Shown here in pieces: positions 7,905 through 15,989 of a stretch of DNA of 30,000 nucleotides. The DNA lies in the NCBI GenBank assembly GCA_002005505.1, contig KV908381.1, positions 41,621 through 71,620 on the forward strand, given 5' to 3'. How positions within the stretch are numbered: the stretch's first letter is position 1; each line of letters starts with the position of its first letter. The notes beneath the pieces were generated by a model. That model was not told the origin of the DNA. It saw nothing but the letters and a program-made list of their open reading frames with translations, and did no database searches. Source of the stretch: Botryococcus braunii. Its lineage: Eukaryota; Chlorophyta; Trebouxiophyceae. The position numbers were made by a program, and so were the translations under genes.

Positions 7905-9801
7905 TTACCGAGCTTTGAATCGACAGACGGTCAAGAACAGGTATCCGATGCCTCGTATCGATGATACTCTTGATCAACTGCAGGGTTCTACAGTGTTCTC
8001 TAGTCTTGACCTCACGTCTGGCTATCACCAGATCCGGATCACAGATGAGGATATGCCAAAGACAGCTTTCAGAGCACCCGCGGGGTTGTTCGAGTGGCGG
8101 GTTTTGCCATTTGGGCTGACTAATGCCCCGGCCACGTTTCAAACTGCCATGAATGCTATCTTTGCTCCTTACCTGCACAAGTTTGTGCTCGTGTACCTTG
8201 ATGACATCCTCATCTACAGCAAGTCCATTGAAGAGCATAGGGAGCATCTCCGCAAAGTCCTTGAACTGTTGCGGCAGCATAAGTTGTATGCTAACCTAAA
8301 GAAGTGCTCTTTCGCCAAGGATGAGCTGGAGTACTTGGGCCATTTAGTCTCAGCAGATGGGATTAAAGTGGACCCACGTAAGGTGGCTTCAGTTGCTAAT
8401 TGGAGCACACCGAAGAATGTTGGCGAGTTGCGGTCTTTCCTGGGGCTGGCAACTTACTTTCGCAAGTTTGTTCGCAATTTTGCAGCACGTGCATCGCCAC
8501 TGTACAGACTCCTACGCCAAGGTGTGACCTGGATATGGAGTGCTGGGTGTGTTCGGGCGTTTACCGAGATTAAACATGCCTTGACACATGCACCTTGCTT
8601 AGCGTATCCTGACTTCTCAAAGCCGTTTGAGGTCCATTGCGATGCGTCTTTGGCAGGGTTGGGGGCCGTGTTGTACCAGGAGGGTCGCCCAGTTGCCTAC
8701 GAGAGTCGTCGCTTGACTCCCACTGAGGTTAACTATCCTACTGGGGAGCAAGAACTTCTAGCTGTGGTGCATGCATTGACAGTCTGGAGGTGCTACCTAG
8801 AGGGGGCCCCTGAGTTTTGTGTAGTCACGGACCACAAGACTATCACTTATTTGGACACTTTGCCTACTTTAAGTAGACGGCAAACCAGGTGGGCAGAGTT
8901 CCTTTCGAGGTTCAATTTTCACATGGACTATGCCCCCGGAACGTCCAATGTGGTGGCTGACGCTCCGAGTCGGCATCCGTCCGACTATGAGGCTCCTTGT
9001 CCAATCATCAATGGCGTGGTGATTGGTGGGTGTTCGCACCCGGCGCACCGTTGTCTGCCAACGCTCTCTCTTTGTGCCTTAGTTGACACTATCCGCTCTG
9101 CGGGGGAGGGGAGAGCTGCGGCCGGGGTTGCTCTGTCTTGGAAGGACAAATTTGTCCAGGGTTATACTCAAGACCCATGGTTCCAAGATAAGCAGAATGT
9201 TGAAGGTCTGCTAGACTTTGACGGCTTCCTTCTGAGGGAGGGGAAGGCCGTGGTTCCGGATGCTTTTGGGCTGCGAGCTCACATCCTCAAGGAACTGCAT
9301 GATAGCCCGTATGCTGGCCATCAAGGAGTGAAGAAAACCTTGGCCCTGGTAAGGCGCCATTATTGGTGGCCTACCATGCTTGCTGACATCGAACGTTACG
9401 TGCTAACGTGCCACTTGTGTCAGAAGAACAAGGCTCGGAACACTTTGCCTGCGGGGTTGCTGCAACCTTTACAGTTGCCGCTGAATCCTTGGCACACGGT
9501 GACTATGGATTTCATTACCCAACTGCCTAGAACAGGCAAGGGTCATGATGCCATTTTCGTCGTAGTGGATAAGCTGACCAAGATGGTGCATCTTATGCCC
9601 ACAACCACCAAGGCTACGGCTGAGCAGACGGCTAAGCTGTACGTTGACAATGTGTGGAAGTTGCATGGTGTTCCCCAAGCGGTGGTGTCTGATAGAGATA
9701 AGCTCTTCACCAGCCACTTTGCTAGAGCTTTGTGTCAATCCATTGGGACTCGACAAGCCATGTCAACAGCCTACCATCCGCAGACGGATGGGCAGACTTA
9801 G
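7810..9801 (+). CDS. pol of element A: reverse transcriptase, RNase H and most of integrase
   Basis: Open for 663 codons from ATG 7810, in the +1 frame relative to gag. RT begins at GYIQPSTSPYGAPILFV; only its first residues are missing. The catalytic YLDD is at 8194-8205, followed by FLGLATYFRKFVRNFA. The RNase H acidic residues lie at 8641 (CDASLAG), 8752 (GEQELLAV) and 8830 (VTDHK). The integrase has a complete HHCC zinc finger (His 9298 and 9319, Cys 9409 and 9418). The first catalytic Asp is in MDFITQLP (9508) and the second in VSDRDK (9691). The frame ends at TAG 9799-9801, exactly 35 residues after the second Asp, where the catalytic Glu of the DD35E triad belongs. The enzymes copy element RNA into cDNA and insert it. 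No other stop or frameshift is seen, so decay is minimal. Confidence 0.93.
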   Translation: MEKGYIQPSTSPYGAPILFVQKKDGSLRMVIDYRALNRQTVKNRYPMPRIDDTLDQLQGSTVFSSLDLTSGYHQIRITDEDMPKTAFRAPAGLFEWRVLPFGLTNAPATFQTAMNAIFAPYLHKFVLVYLDDILIYSKSIEEHREHLRKVLELLRQHKLYANLKKCSFAKDELEYLGHLVSADGIKVDPRKVASVANWSTPKNVGELRSFLGLATYFRKFVRNFAARASPLYRLLRQGVTWIWSAGCVRAFTEIKHALTHAPCLAYPDFSKPFEVHCDASLAGLGAVLYQEGRPVAYESRRLTPTEVNYPTGEQELLAVVHALTVWRCYLEGAPEFCVVTDHKTITYLDTLPTLSRRQTRWAEFLSRFNFHMDYAPGTSNVVADAPSRHPSDYEAPCPIINGVVIGGCSHPAHRCLPTLSLCALVDTIRSAGEGRAAAGVALSWKDKFVQGYTQDPWFQDKQNVEGLLDFDGFLLREGKAVVPDAFGLRAHILKELHDSPYAGHQGVKKTLALVRRHYWWPTMLADIERYVLTCHLCQKNKARNTLPAGLLQPLQLPLNPWHTVTMDFITQLPRTGKGHDAIFVVVDKLTKMVHLMPTTTKATAEQTAKLYVDNVWKLHGVPQAVVSDRDKLFTSHFARALCQSIGTRQAMSTAYHPQTDGQT

Positions 9802-10587
9802 CGAGTGAATCGAGTGCCCGAGGACATGCTACGCATGTATGTGGCCAAGTCCCAGGATGATTGGGATGGGAAGTTGGTCTGTGCAGAATTCGCGATCAAT
9901 AATTGCGATCACGAATCCACGGGGTCCTCGCCATTCTTGCTGAACTACGGGTCTCACCCCCACCTGCCAGTCGCGATTCTCCCCAATAGACGGGTACCTG
10001 GTGCGTCTGACTTTGTTCAGGGCATGCAACGCCTCATCAATGAGGCCAGGATGACCCATCGGGTGGCCACTGCGAGACAAGCGCAGTATGCCAACACCAA
10101 ACGCAGGGACGTTCAATTTGGTGTGGGGAACTGGGTCCTCCTCTCCTCAAAGAACCTCCGTTTCAAGGTGGGCACGCCCAAGCTCCTCCCGCGATGGGTA
10201 GGGCCGTTCCAAGTCGTGAAACGTGTGGGTACCCAAGCTTATGAGCTTGACCTCCCGGCACGATGGAGGATTCATGATGTCTTTCATGTCTCCAACCTGG
10301 AACGGTACAGGCGGGATGGTTCGATGCAACCCCCACCACCTGCAGAGGTGCTGGAGGGGGAAGATGAGTACGAGGTGGAAGCCTTAATGGACCACCGTCG
10401 TGTCAATTCACGTGGCTGTCCCAAGTATGAGTACCTTGTCCGCTGGAAGGGTTACTCGTCAGAGCATGACACCTGGGAAGAGGAACGGAATTTGACAAAT
10501 GCTCCCAATGTTGTAAAGGGATACTGGGACACAGTCAACGCACGGGCACCACGAGGCGGGGCACGCCGTCGTGGGCAGGTTGACTAG
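9802..10587 (+). CDS. pol of element A: integrase C-terminal region and chromodomain
   Basis: Continues the pol frame directly after the TAG at 9799-9801, so it was one polyprotein with the previous entry. It has no credible start of its own. Motifs in order are VNRVPEDMLR (about 9805-9834), then SPFLLNYGSHPHLP (about 9928-9969), the conserved integrase C-terminal block. A GPFQVVKRVG stretch lies at about 10201-10230, and HDVFHVSNLERY at about 10273-10308. A chromodomain at about 10360-10530 contains EYEVEALMDHR, YLVRWKGYSSEHDTWEEE and the closing aromatic helix. The aromatic cage residues expected of chromodomains (Tyr/Trp) are present. Family knowledge says such domains bind modified histone tails and steer integration. 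Stop at 10585-10587. Confidence 0.9.
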   Translation, partial: RVNRVPEDMLRMYVAKSQDDWDGKLVCAEFAINNCDHESTGSSPFLLNYGSHPHLPVAILPNRRVPGASDFVQGMQRLINEARMTHRVATARQAQYANTKRRDVQFGVGNWVLLSSKNLRFKVGTPKLLPRWVGPFQVVKRVGTQAYELDLPARWRIHDVFHVSNLERYRRDGSMQPPPPAEVLEGEDEYEVEALMDHRRVNSRGCPKYEYLVRWKGYSSEHDTWEEERNLTNAPNVVKGYWDTVNARAPRGGARRRGQVD

Positions 10588-10707
10588 GGGAAACACAGCA
10601 GCACGAGCCTGTCAAGCTGCGTCACCGGGGGGTCGTGGTTTACCCATACGTTCGCGTGATCACAGAACGTCCCCTGACTTGGTGGCTAAGTGTCGTCCAG
10701 CCCCGGC
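10394..10707 (+). repeat. 314-bp direct repeat, copy 1 (chromodomain and 3' UTR of element A)
   Basis: Nearly identical (about three differences by eye) to 12655-12968. It covers the chromodomain codons, the pol stop and the beginning of the 3' untranslated region. It bounds the left side of a 2.26-kb rearranged insertion. Confidence 0.95.
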
Positions 10708-10836
10708 ACCGTCTGCCTACCGGCGCGCTACATTCTCCCCCTCCTAGGTGACCAAGCTCCTGCGAGGTCCTAAGAGGAGATGTCTAGAGAGTTGCTTTTA
10801 TGCCTTATGTGAGAAGACACCCTAGAGAATCGCTTC
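10699..10836 (-). repeat. 138-bp inverted repeat, left arm: PPT region and LTR start of a sister family
   Basis: Exact reverse complement of 12426-12563 except one base (C/G near 10770). On the minus strand it reads from 3'-UTR sequence through a purine tract into TGTAGCGCGCCGG, the first 33 or so bases of an LTR related to but different from that of A. It therefore lies in the opposite orientation to A. Confidence 0.92.
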
Positions 10837-11413
10837 CATCTTGCCGTCCAGGCTGCCAACTTGGGTTCCCAAAGACCCAATATCAGCGTTAAGAGCTTGG
10901 ACAGACGACTCTATGCTGGTCACCCTTCTGTCGTGTAGGACATGACTCGGGATCCGAGCATAAAAAGCGCGCGCCGCAGCGCACCAAAGCCAATACCTCC
11001 ACACAACTTTTGCCCAAATAGTGGAAGCTTCCACTAAGTCTTTGGAACATTGTGCGAGGCCTAGGCCATCGTCGCCCTCAGAGGACGGGTGCCGAACTGA
11101 AACGGCACACTCCGTCATAAGTGCCCGAGCCTCTTTCAAATCGTTGATGACTTCAACAATGCCGAGCCTTGCCCACTCAAGAGCTTCCTCAGGAGTCTCA
11201 AAGTCAAAAACCTTGGAAAGCAAGCCCTTCCAGTCATAACCGAAGTCGAGTCGACCGGGTCAACACCCTCTGGAATATCTGGCACCTCAATATCCAACTC
11301 TGTGATCCGGATATGGTGATAGCCAGACGTGAGGTCAAGACTAGAGAACACTGTAGAACCCTGCAGTTGATCAAGAGTATCATCGATACGAGGCATCGGA
11401 TACCTGTGACCCA
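10833..11413 (-). pseudogene. Chimeric minus-strand fragment: RT piece joined upstream of gag piece
   Basis: On the minus strand, 106 bp of RT (11406 down to 11301, [14 protein letters not shown]...SGYHHIRIT) comes first, matching 7937-8042. It is joined to about 470 bp of gag (11301 down to 10833, [13 protein letters not shown] to the coiled-coil), matching 7239-7707. This order is the reverse of any real element. The gag piece then joins the PPT/LTR region at GCGATT, a word present in both partners. The first join also shares a few bases (CAG/AG). The gag piece has no stop but starts nowhere sensible. It is a product of template switching or rearrangement, not a gene. Confidence 0.85.
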
Positions 11414-12530
11414 TTGGTGGCCCATATTCAAGTCGGTGGACTTGCGATGTTGGTTGTTGATCCTTGACGCTTAAGTGTGTCTTGCGGATGGTGTCGTTGC
11501 TTACGTGTGTCTTCGTTGCTGCCTGTCGTTCTATTTGGGTTGTTTCCCATTAGTTCGAAGGATCAACAATACCTTGGTATCAAGTTCATGGACTTTGGTT
11601 GGGAGAATCCGTTCTTCGCACCCATATAAGTTCCGATGACGGGGATGGTTGTGGCCTGCGAGGGTCGACGCCGAGCTTGGGGTGTGGATCCAAGCAAGAA
11701 AGTTCGGATTTTTCTGTAATCTTTCTAATGGCATTTGGCTCCGCTGTTTCCGTGGGGACGGTGGGGGAGGAAGGTGGCACTTCACGATGGTGAGTGTGCG
11801 CTTCCCCTCGTTTGGTTTGCTTTGGGTTGCTAATCCTTTGCAATTGTTTTTCAACTTGCATTGCCTTAATGAAACTTTGGTGTTTCGAGCATATCGTTGG
11901 GATGTCGGTGGTAAAGTGTCAACTTTTCCAGATGCCGAGCTTACACGGATATGACGAGGTCTTGCTTTGTTGATTGGCGCCGAGTAGCATGGAGCTGAAA
12001 ATGCTTTCTATTTTCACAGTCTCTTTTAGTGCTCGGTTTGCTTAGTACTGCATTTATGGGGCCGTTGGAAAATGCCATAAATGTGGATTGAGCTTTGCAT
12101 GCTGGTTTTGCTTCCATCATTGCTTAATGAAGGATTTGTTCTTTTGTGTTGCGGCACATTAGACACTTCTTTTGTCTGCCTGGCCCAGTTGCCTCTGCTC
12201 CTTGCCTGGCATTGGTCCATAGCCCCGTTCATCACGTGGGTCTCGTGGTGGGCAACGTGTCTTTGGGGGGAGGAGAGAGGGAGAGAGGAAGCTTACGCTG
12301 GATAGTGAGAAGAGAAAGAGAGATGAGGCTTACGTTGGGAGGTGAGAGCTGTGTACCCCATAGGGGAGTGACCATATGATGACGGCCTTTGGCTGATGGT
12401 TGCGCTACAAGTTCCACGTGGCGTTGAAGCGATTCTCTAGGGTGTCTTCTCACATAAGGCATAAAAGCAACTCTCTAGACATCTCCTCTTACGACCTCGC
12501 AGGAGCTTGGTCACCTAGGAGGGGGAGAAT
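11414..12530 (+). other. Non-coding internal region of an A-related element (TRIM/LARD-like), PBS to PPT
   Basis: The segment starts with the same PBS-like word as A (TTGGTGGCCCATAT) and ends with a purine tract (CCTAGGAGGGGGAGAA, 12515-12530) directly before an LTR at 12531. Between them are about 1.1 kb without protein motifs; the longest frames (about 100 codons) look accidental. CCTTGGTATCAAG at about 11570 is a second tRNA-Met-like PBS word. This suggests a non-autonomous relative that uses A-type proteins. Its 5' LTR is missing and replaced by the inverted chimera. Confidence 0.6.
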
Positions 12531-12563
12531 GTAGCGCGCCGGTAGGCAGACGGTGCCGGGGCT
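12426..12563 (+). repeat. 138-bp inverted repeat, right arm
   Basis: Partner of 10699-10836. It includes the purine tract and the first bases of the LTR at 12531. It probably represents the original orientation, since PPT and LTR are followed by more LTR sequence here. Confidence 0.92.
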
Positions 12564-12654
12564 CGTCCCCGCACGTGCCGGGCGGTACATTGGTACTGGG
12601 TGTAGCCTCGTAGGCTCGCACAGTATATGGTATGATGTTCAGACCATACTATAT
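12531..12654 (+). repeat. Truncated LTR of a sister family of element A
   Basis: Begins TGTAGCGCGCCGGTAGGCAG and shares the layout of the A LTR (GGTACATT, GTAGCCT...TAGGCT) but differs at many positions. It breaks off after about 124 bp at the join with the duplicated chromodomain sequence at 12655, short of the expected length of about 163. Confidence 0.8.
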
Positions 12655-12968
12655 ACCGTCGTGTCAATTCACGTGGCCGTCCCAAGTATGAGTACCTTGT
12701 CCGCTGGAAGGGTTACTCGTCAGAGCATGACACCTGGGAAGAGGAACGGAATTTGACAAATGCTCCCAATGTTGTAAAGGGATACTGGGACACAGTCAAC
12801 GCACGGGCACCACGAGGCGGGGCACGCCGCCGTGGGCAGGTTGACTAGGGGAAACACAGCAGCACGAGCCTGTCAAGCTGCGTCACCGGGGGGTCGTGGT
12901 TTACCCATATGTTCGCGTGATCACAGAACGTCCCCTGACTTGGTGGCTAAGTGTCGTCCAGCCCCGGC
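12655..12968 (+). repeat. 314-bp direct repeat, copy 2
   Basis: Second copy of 10394-10707. It includes a duplicate chromodomain end and stop with no pol upstream. From here the 3' UTR of A continues normally to the PPT, so this copy, not the first, is joined to the genuine element end. Confidence 0.95.
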
Positions 12969-13277
12969 CCCTACTATCCGCCCTGAAGCTAGCAACTTCA
13001 CTGCTTCTTCATGGGAACCTGTACACGTGGAGTGTACATTTGTTCACGCCGACGACTGCCCTTTGGGCCCCGTCACTGCGGGATTCTGGTCTAGGCGTAC
13101 CATAGAGATACCTCAGGCAAGTGTACACCCAGGCTGCGGCCTGGTGTCTGGAGGAGACTCGCCGGCTCAAAGTGTGATGTATAGAAGTGTGGCAGTGACC
13201 TTCTATACGCCTCTGCCTGTGACTGTGGCTTGCTTTGGCAGGCCTCCCGGGAGCTCGGTCACCTAGGAGGGGGAGAA
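12969..13277 (+). other. 3' untranslated region and purine tract of element A
   Basis: Non-coding; the open frame that spans it is accidental. It ends with the polypurine tract AGGAGGGGGAGAA (13265-13277), the usual plus-strand primer, directly before the 3' LTR. Confidence 0.75.
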
Positions 13278-13440
13278 TGTAGCGCGCGGCAGGCAGACTC
13301 CGCCAGGGTTAGCCCCGTCGGATGCCAAGCGGTACATTAGGCTAGGCGTAGCCTCTTTAGGCTTCGCGCTAGTACATACGGTGTGGCGCTCGGGCCACAC
13401 TGGCACTTTCATCGGTGCAAACAATTCGGATAACTTTACA
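13278..13440 (+). repeat. 3' LTR of element A
   Basis: Pairs with 6850-7012. It is followed by the second CTTTG of the target duplication at 13441-13445. Confidence 0.95.
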
Positions 13441-13445
13441 CTTTG

Positions 13446-13654
13446 CTTAATTGCCAATTTGCAAAGGAGGAAGGAGATGTAGTGCTTGAAGATGGCACTT
13501 TTAGACCCTCTTTTGTAATAGTGTCCCCTGGGAAAGCAGAAGAAGTGCTAGGGTTCTTTTAGAGGCAAAAAGGAAAAACCCACACTTATGGGCGTGTTTC
13601 TTATTAGGTGAAACAGCTGCTCAAGTTCACAGTGTTTACTCTCTCACCAAGGGA
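13446..13654 (+). pseudogene. Element B gag-protease spacer, right half
   Basis: Continues the B sequence interrupted by A. Short frames (for example a stretch with EEGDVVLEDGTF at about 13460-13500, and ETAAQVHSVYSLTKG at about 13609-13653) lead into the protease. Stops separate them. Confidence 0.6.
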
Positions 13655-14089
13655 ATGAAATTAGTTGGGCAGGGTAAGAAAGATAGAAATACTCCCTACT
13701 CTTTCAGAACTCTTTATGCTACCCCCAAGTATAACATAAGCTTTGCACAAGCTTTTGGTAACAGAACTTTACACATGATTTTTAACGTTAACGTAAGTGG
13801 GGTATGGGGTACTGCTCTTATGGACTCCGGGGCAACCCACTCTTTTGGTAGAGCTTCTTTCTTAAATACATTGGGAATCAGGCCCAATACTGAATGTGTC
13901 AACATTCAGTTGGCGGATGGTCAAACAATGAAGTCAGCGGGCATGGCTCGGTTAAGATTACACTTAGCTTCTCATATCACCGACCAAAGAAAATTCATCG
14001 TATGCGATACTCTTTTGGATGGGGTAGATGTTATTTTGGGGCAAGAATTTCTACGGGCTCGGGGGGGTAATTTTAAACTATGGGAATAA
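13655..14089 (+). pseudogene. Aspartic protease of element B
   Basis: The 144-codon open frame is the retropepsin-like protease that cuts the gag-pol polyprotein. The catalytic triad is intact: LMDSGATHSF with Asp at 13823-13825. VDVILGQEFL follows at about 14023-14052, the usual second conserved block. It acts as a dimer in related retroelements (family knowledge). The frame ends at a stop at 14087-14089, where the polyprotein should continue, so it is an isolated remnant. Upstream residues in the same frame reach back to about 13609. The copy C homologue on the minus strand (about 18232-18680) lost the catalytic Asp. Confidence 0.85.
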
Positions 14090-14425
14090 CATGTGTTACC
14101 TCCGAGCAAAACACAACTATGTCAGTCTGTCCAACACACCTACTCACTACTGGGGAAATCAGCGGAGAGGACCGCCAAAGGTGATAGGTGCGGTGACAGC
14201 TTGCCGGTACTTGCGTAAGGGTGCGCAAGCATTCTGGGGACTTGGCGAACAAGCACCGGGGATTCAAAAGAAGGTACTACTACTGTTACATTTGGATGAA
14301 ATGACCCCAGAGGTGCAAAAGATATTTTCTGCAGCCGCCATGGCTTCAGAACAGTTGAACCCTTGGGAAGAGGACTTGTTGGGTGCCGAAGGCCAATTAA
14401 ATGAAACTCCCGTCGTGTCATAGAG
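14090..14425 (+). pseudogene. Element B protease-RT linker
   Basis: Decayed linker. A frame at 14182-14423 reads CRYLRKGAQAF and then an acidic stretch with Met/Leu. In related polyproteins this lies between protease and RT. Copy C matches it up to about the equivalent of 14182, where C is cut by the 3' LTR of B. Confidence 0.55.
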
Positions 14426-15366
14426 TTGCTGGAAACACCCGATGCTCTAAAAGATTTATTGACGGAGTATGTGGATAGGTTTCCCACTAAATTGCCGAGC
14501 TTGCCGCCCGTGCGGCAAGTCTCGCACACTATTCCAATGGACCCGGGACACAGACCCCCTTGTAGGCCAACGTACCGTCTTTCTCATCTTGAATTAGAAG
14601 AATGTAAAAAGCCCGTGGAAGAATTGCTTTAGCAAGGTTTGATAAGGCCAAGTGCCTCACCTTATGGCAGTCCCATCCTGTTTGTGCGAAAGAAAGAAGG
14701 TACATTTCGGATGGTTATAGACTATAGGCCCATCAACAACTTGACCGCCAAAGATAAATACCCTTTGCCTAGGATAGACGATCTTCTTGACAAGTGGCAA
14801 GGTGCAAAACATTTTTCTTCTTTCGATCTTTTGTCTGGATACCACCAAGTTAGACTTTTGGATTCCGATATACCGAAGATAGCTTTCCGGAGACTGCTTT
14901 TGGTTCTTATGAATTTTAAGTTTTACCATTTAGGCTCACCAATGCCCCAGCAACGTTCCAGCGTTTAATGAACACTATCTTTCACGACTTTGTCCAAGAA
15001 GGATTTGTTGTTGTATATCTTGATGACTTGTTAGTATACAGTAAAACTACAGAGGACCATATGCAGCACCTCCAGCGGGTGCTAGACCGCTTAAGGGATC
15101 ATCAGTTGTATGCTAAGTTGTCTAAATGTTACATTTAGACAATGTAACTTTCTCACACACGAAACCAAATACTTAGGACATTTAGTAGGGAAGGATGGGC
15201 TTAAACCTGATCCAGATTAGATCGAGGTAATTAATAAATGGCCCACGCCTTCTAGTGTACAACACGTAAGGCAGTTTCTCGGATTGGCCAATTATTTTCG
15301 TAAGTTTATCGCGCGTTACAGTATCATTGCAGCACCTTTGACATCCTTGACTAGTACCAAACGTCC
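14426..15366 (+). pseudogene. Reverse transcriptase of element B, broken
   Basis: RNA/DNA-dependent DNA polymerase domain. ALKDLLTEYVDRFPTKLP (about 14440-14495) opens it. An in-frame TAG at 14630-14632 precedes [19 protein letters not shown], and [14 protein letters not shown] follows (about 14707-14750). [11 protein letters not shown] and [13 protein letters not shown] lie in the same frame. A frameshift occurs near 14891 and a stop within the block ending at about 14935. Then the catalytic YLDD is at 15016-15027. After 15120 a short duplicated or altered stretch and more stops follow. KYLGHLVGKDGL (about 15166-15205) and FLGLANYFRKFIARYS (about 15276-15323) close the domain. It is the same lineage as copies C and D. 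Confidence 0.85.
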
Positions 15367-15989
15367 TTGGGCATGGGGGGAGGTAGAACAACATGCATTT
15401 CAAAGGACGCTCTAACCTCCGCACCTGTGTTAGTGTTGCCGTATATGACCAAGGCCTTTGGGCTCAAGGTCATTTCCGATGCCAGTGATGTAGGGGTAGG
15501 GGCAATCTTACTGCAGAATGATGGGGCGGTAGCCTATTTCAGCAAAACAATTAAATGACGCGGAGAGAAACTACTCTACAACCGAGAAAGAGTTGGCCAG
15601 GGTCATGTATGCAATAAAGGAGTGGCGGTGTTACTTGTTAGGAAAGTCCTTTAAGGTCATTACAGACCATAAATCAAATAGTTTCTTACAGGAACAGTCC
15701 TCATTAACACCTCGACGGGCGCGGTGGGCCGAGTTCTTGCAAAATTATAGCATATAGTGGGTTTGGGGCCAAAACCCTGCCGACCCACCCTCGTGTCACC
15801 CTGATTTTATGGGGCCCACACATGCTAAAAGGACTGCAGGGGCGATGGGGGTTGGAGTAACTGCAGGGGCTATCACCCTACCCTCGCATCCTGGAGAGGA
15901 GGGCGTGTGGCTGGACCGTATCAAGCAGGCTAGTTTAGGTGATCCATGGCTCCAGCGACGGCAAAACCGTCGCAAAATAACCTTTAGGG
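15367..15989 (+). pseudogene. RNase H and linker of element B, broken
   Basis: The enzyme would remove the RNA template. VISDASDVGVGAIL holds the first Asp (15478) and TEKELARVMYAI the Glu (15589). VITDHKS holds the next Asp (15665), followed by RRARWAEFLQNYS (about 15715-15755). A frameshift near 15555 separates the first and second motifs. A stop (TAG at about 15756-15758) lies at the end of the domain. The linker then continues to about 15989 (PGEEGVWLDRIKQASLGDPW). Confidence 0.8.

Larger units (their letters stand above)
6850..13440 (+). mobile_element. Element A: young Ty3/gypsy chromovirus nested in element B
   Basis: The element is 6,591 bp long with 163-bp LTRs that have TG...CA ends and differ at only two positions. 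It is flanked by a 5-bp target duplication CTTTG (6845-6849 and 13441-13445). It sits between gag and protease of B in the same orientation. Its content is a truncated gag, no protease, a long open RT-RNase H-integrase-chromodomain frame with a single stop, a rearranged 3' untranslated region and a purine tract before the 3' LTR. Its LTR and pol are clearly a different lineage from B. It could move only with proteins from another copy. Confidence 0.95.

Noticed and set aside
12832..13266. 144-codon plus-strand frame after the duplicated chromodomain
   Set aside because: It is the 3' untranslated region of element A; no motif, and the same segment is non-coding in related layouts.
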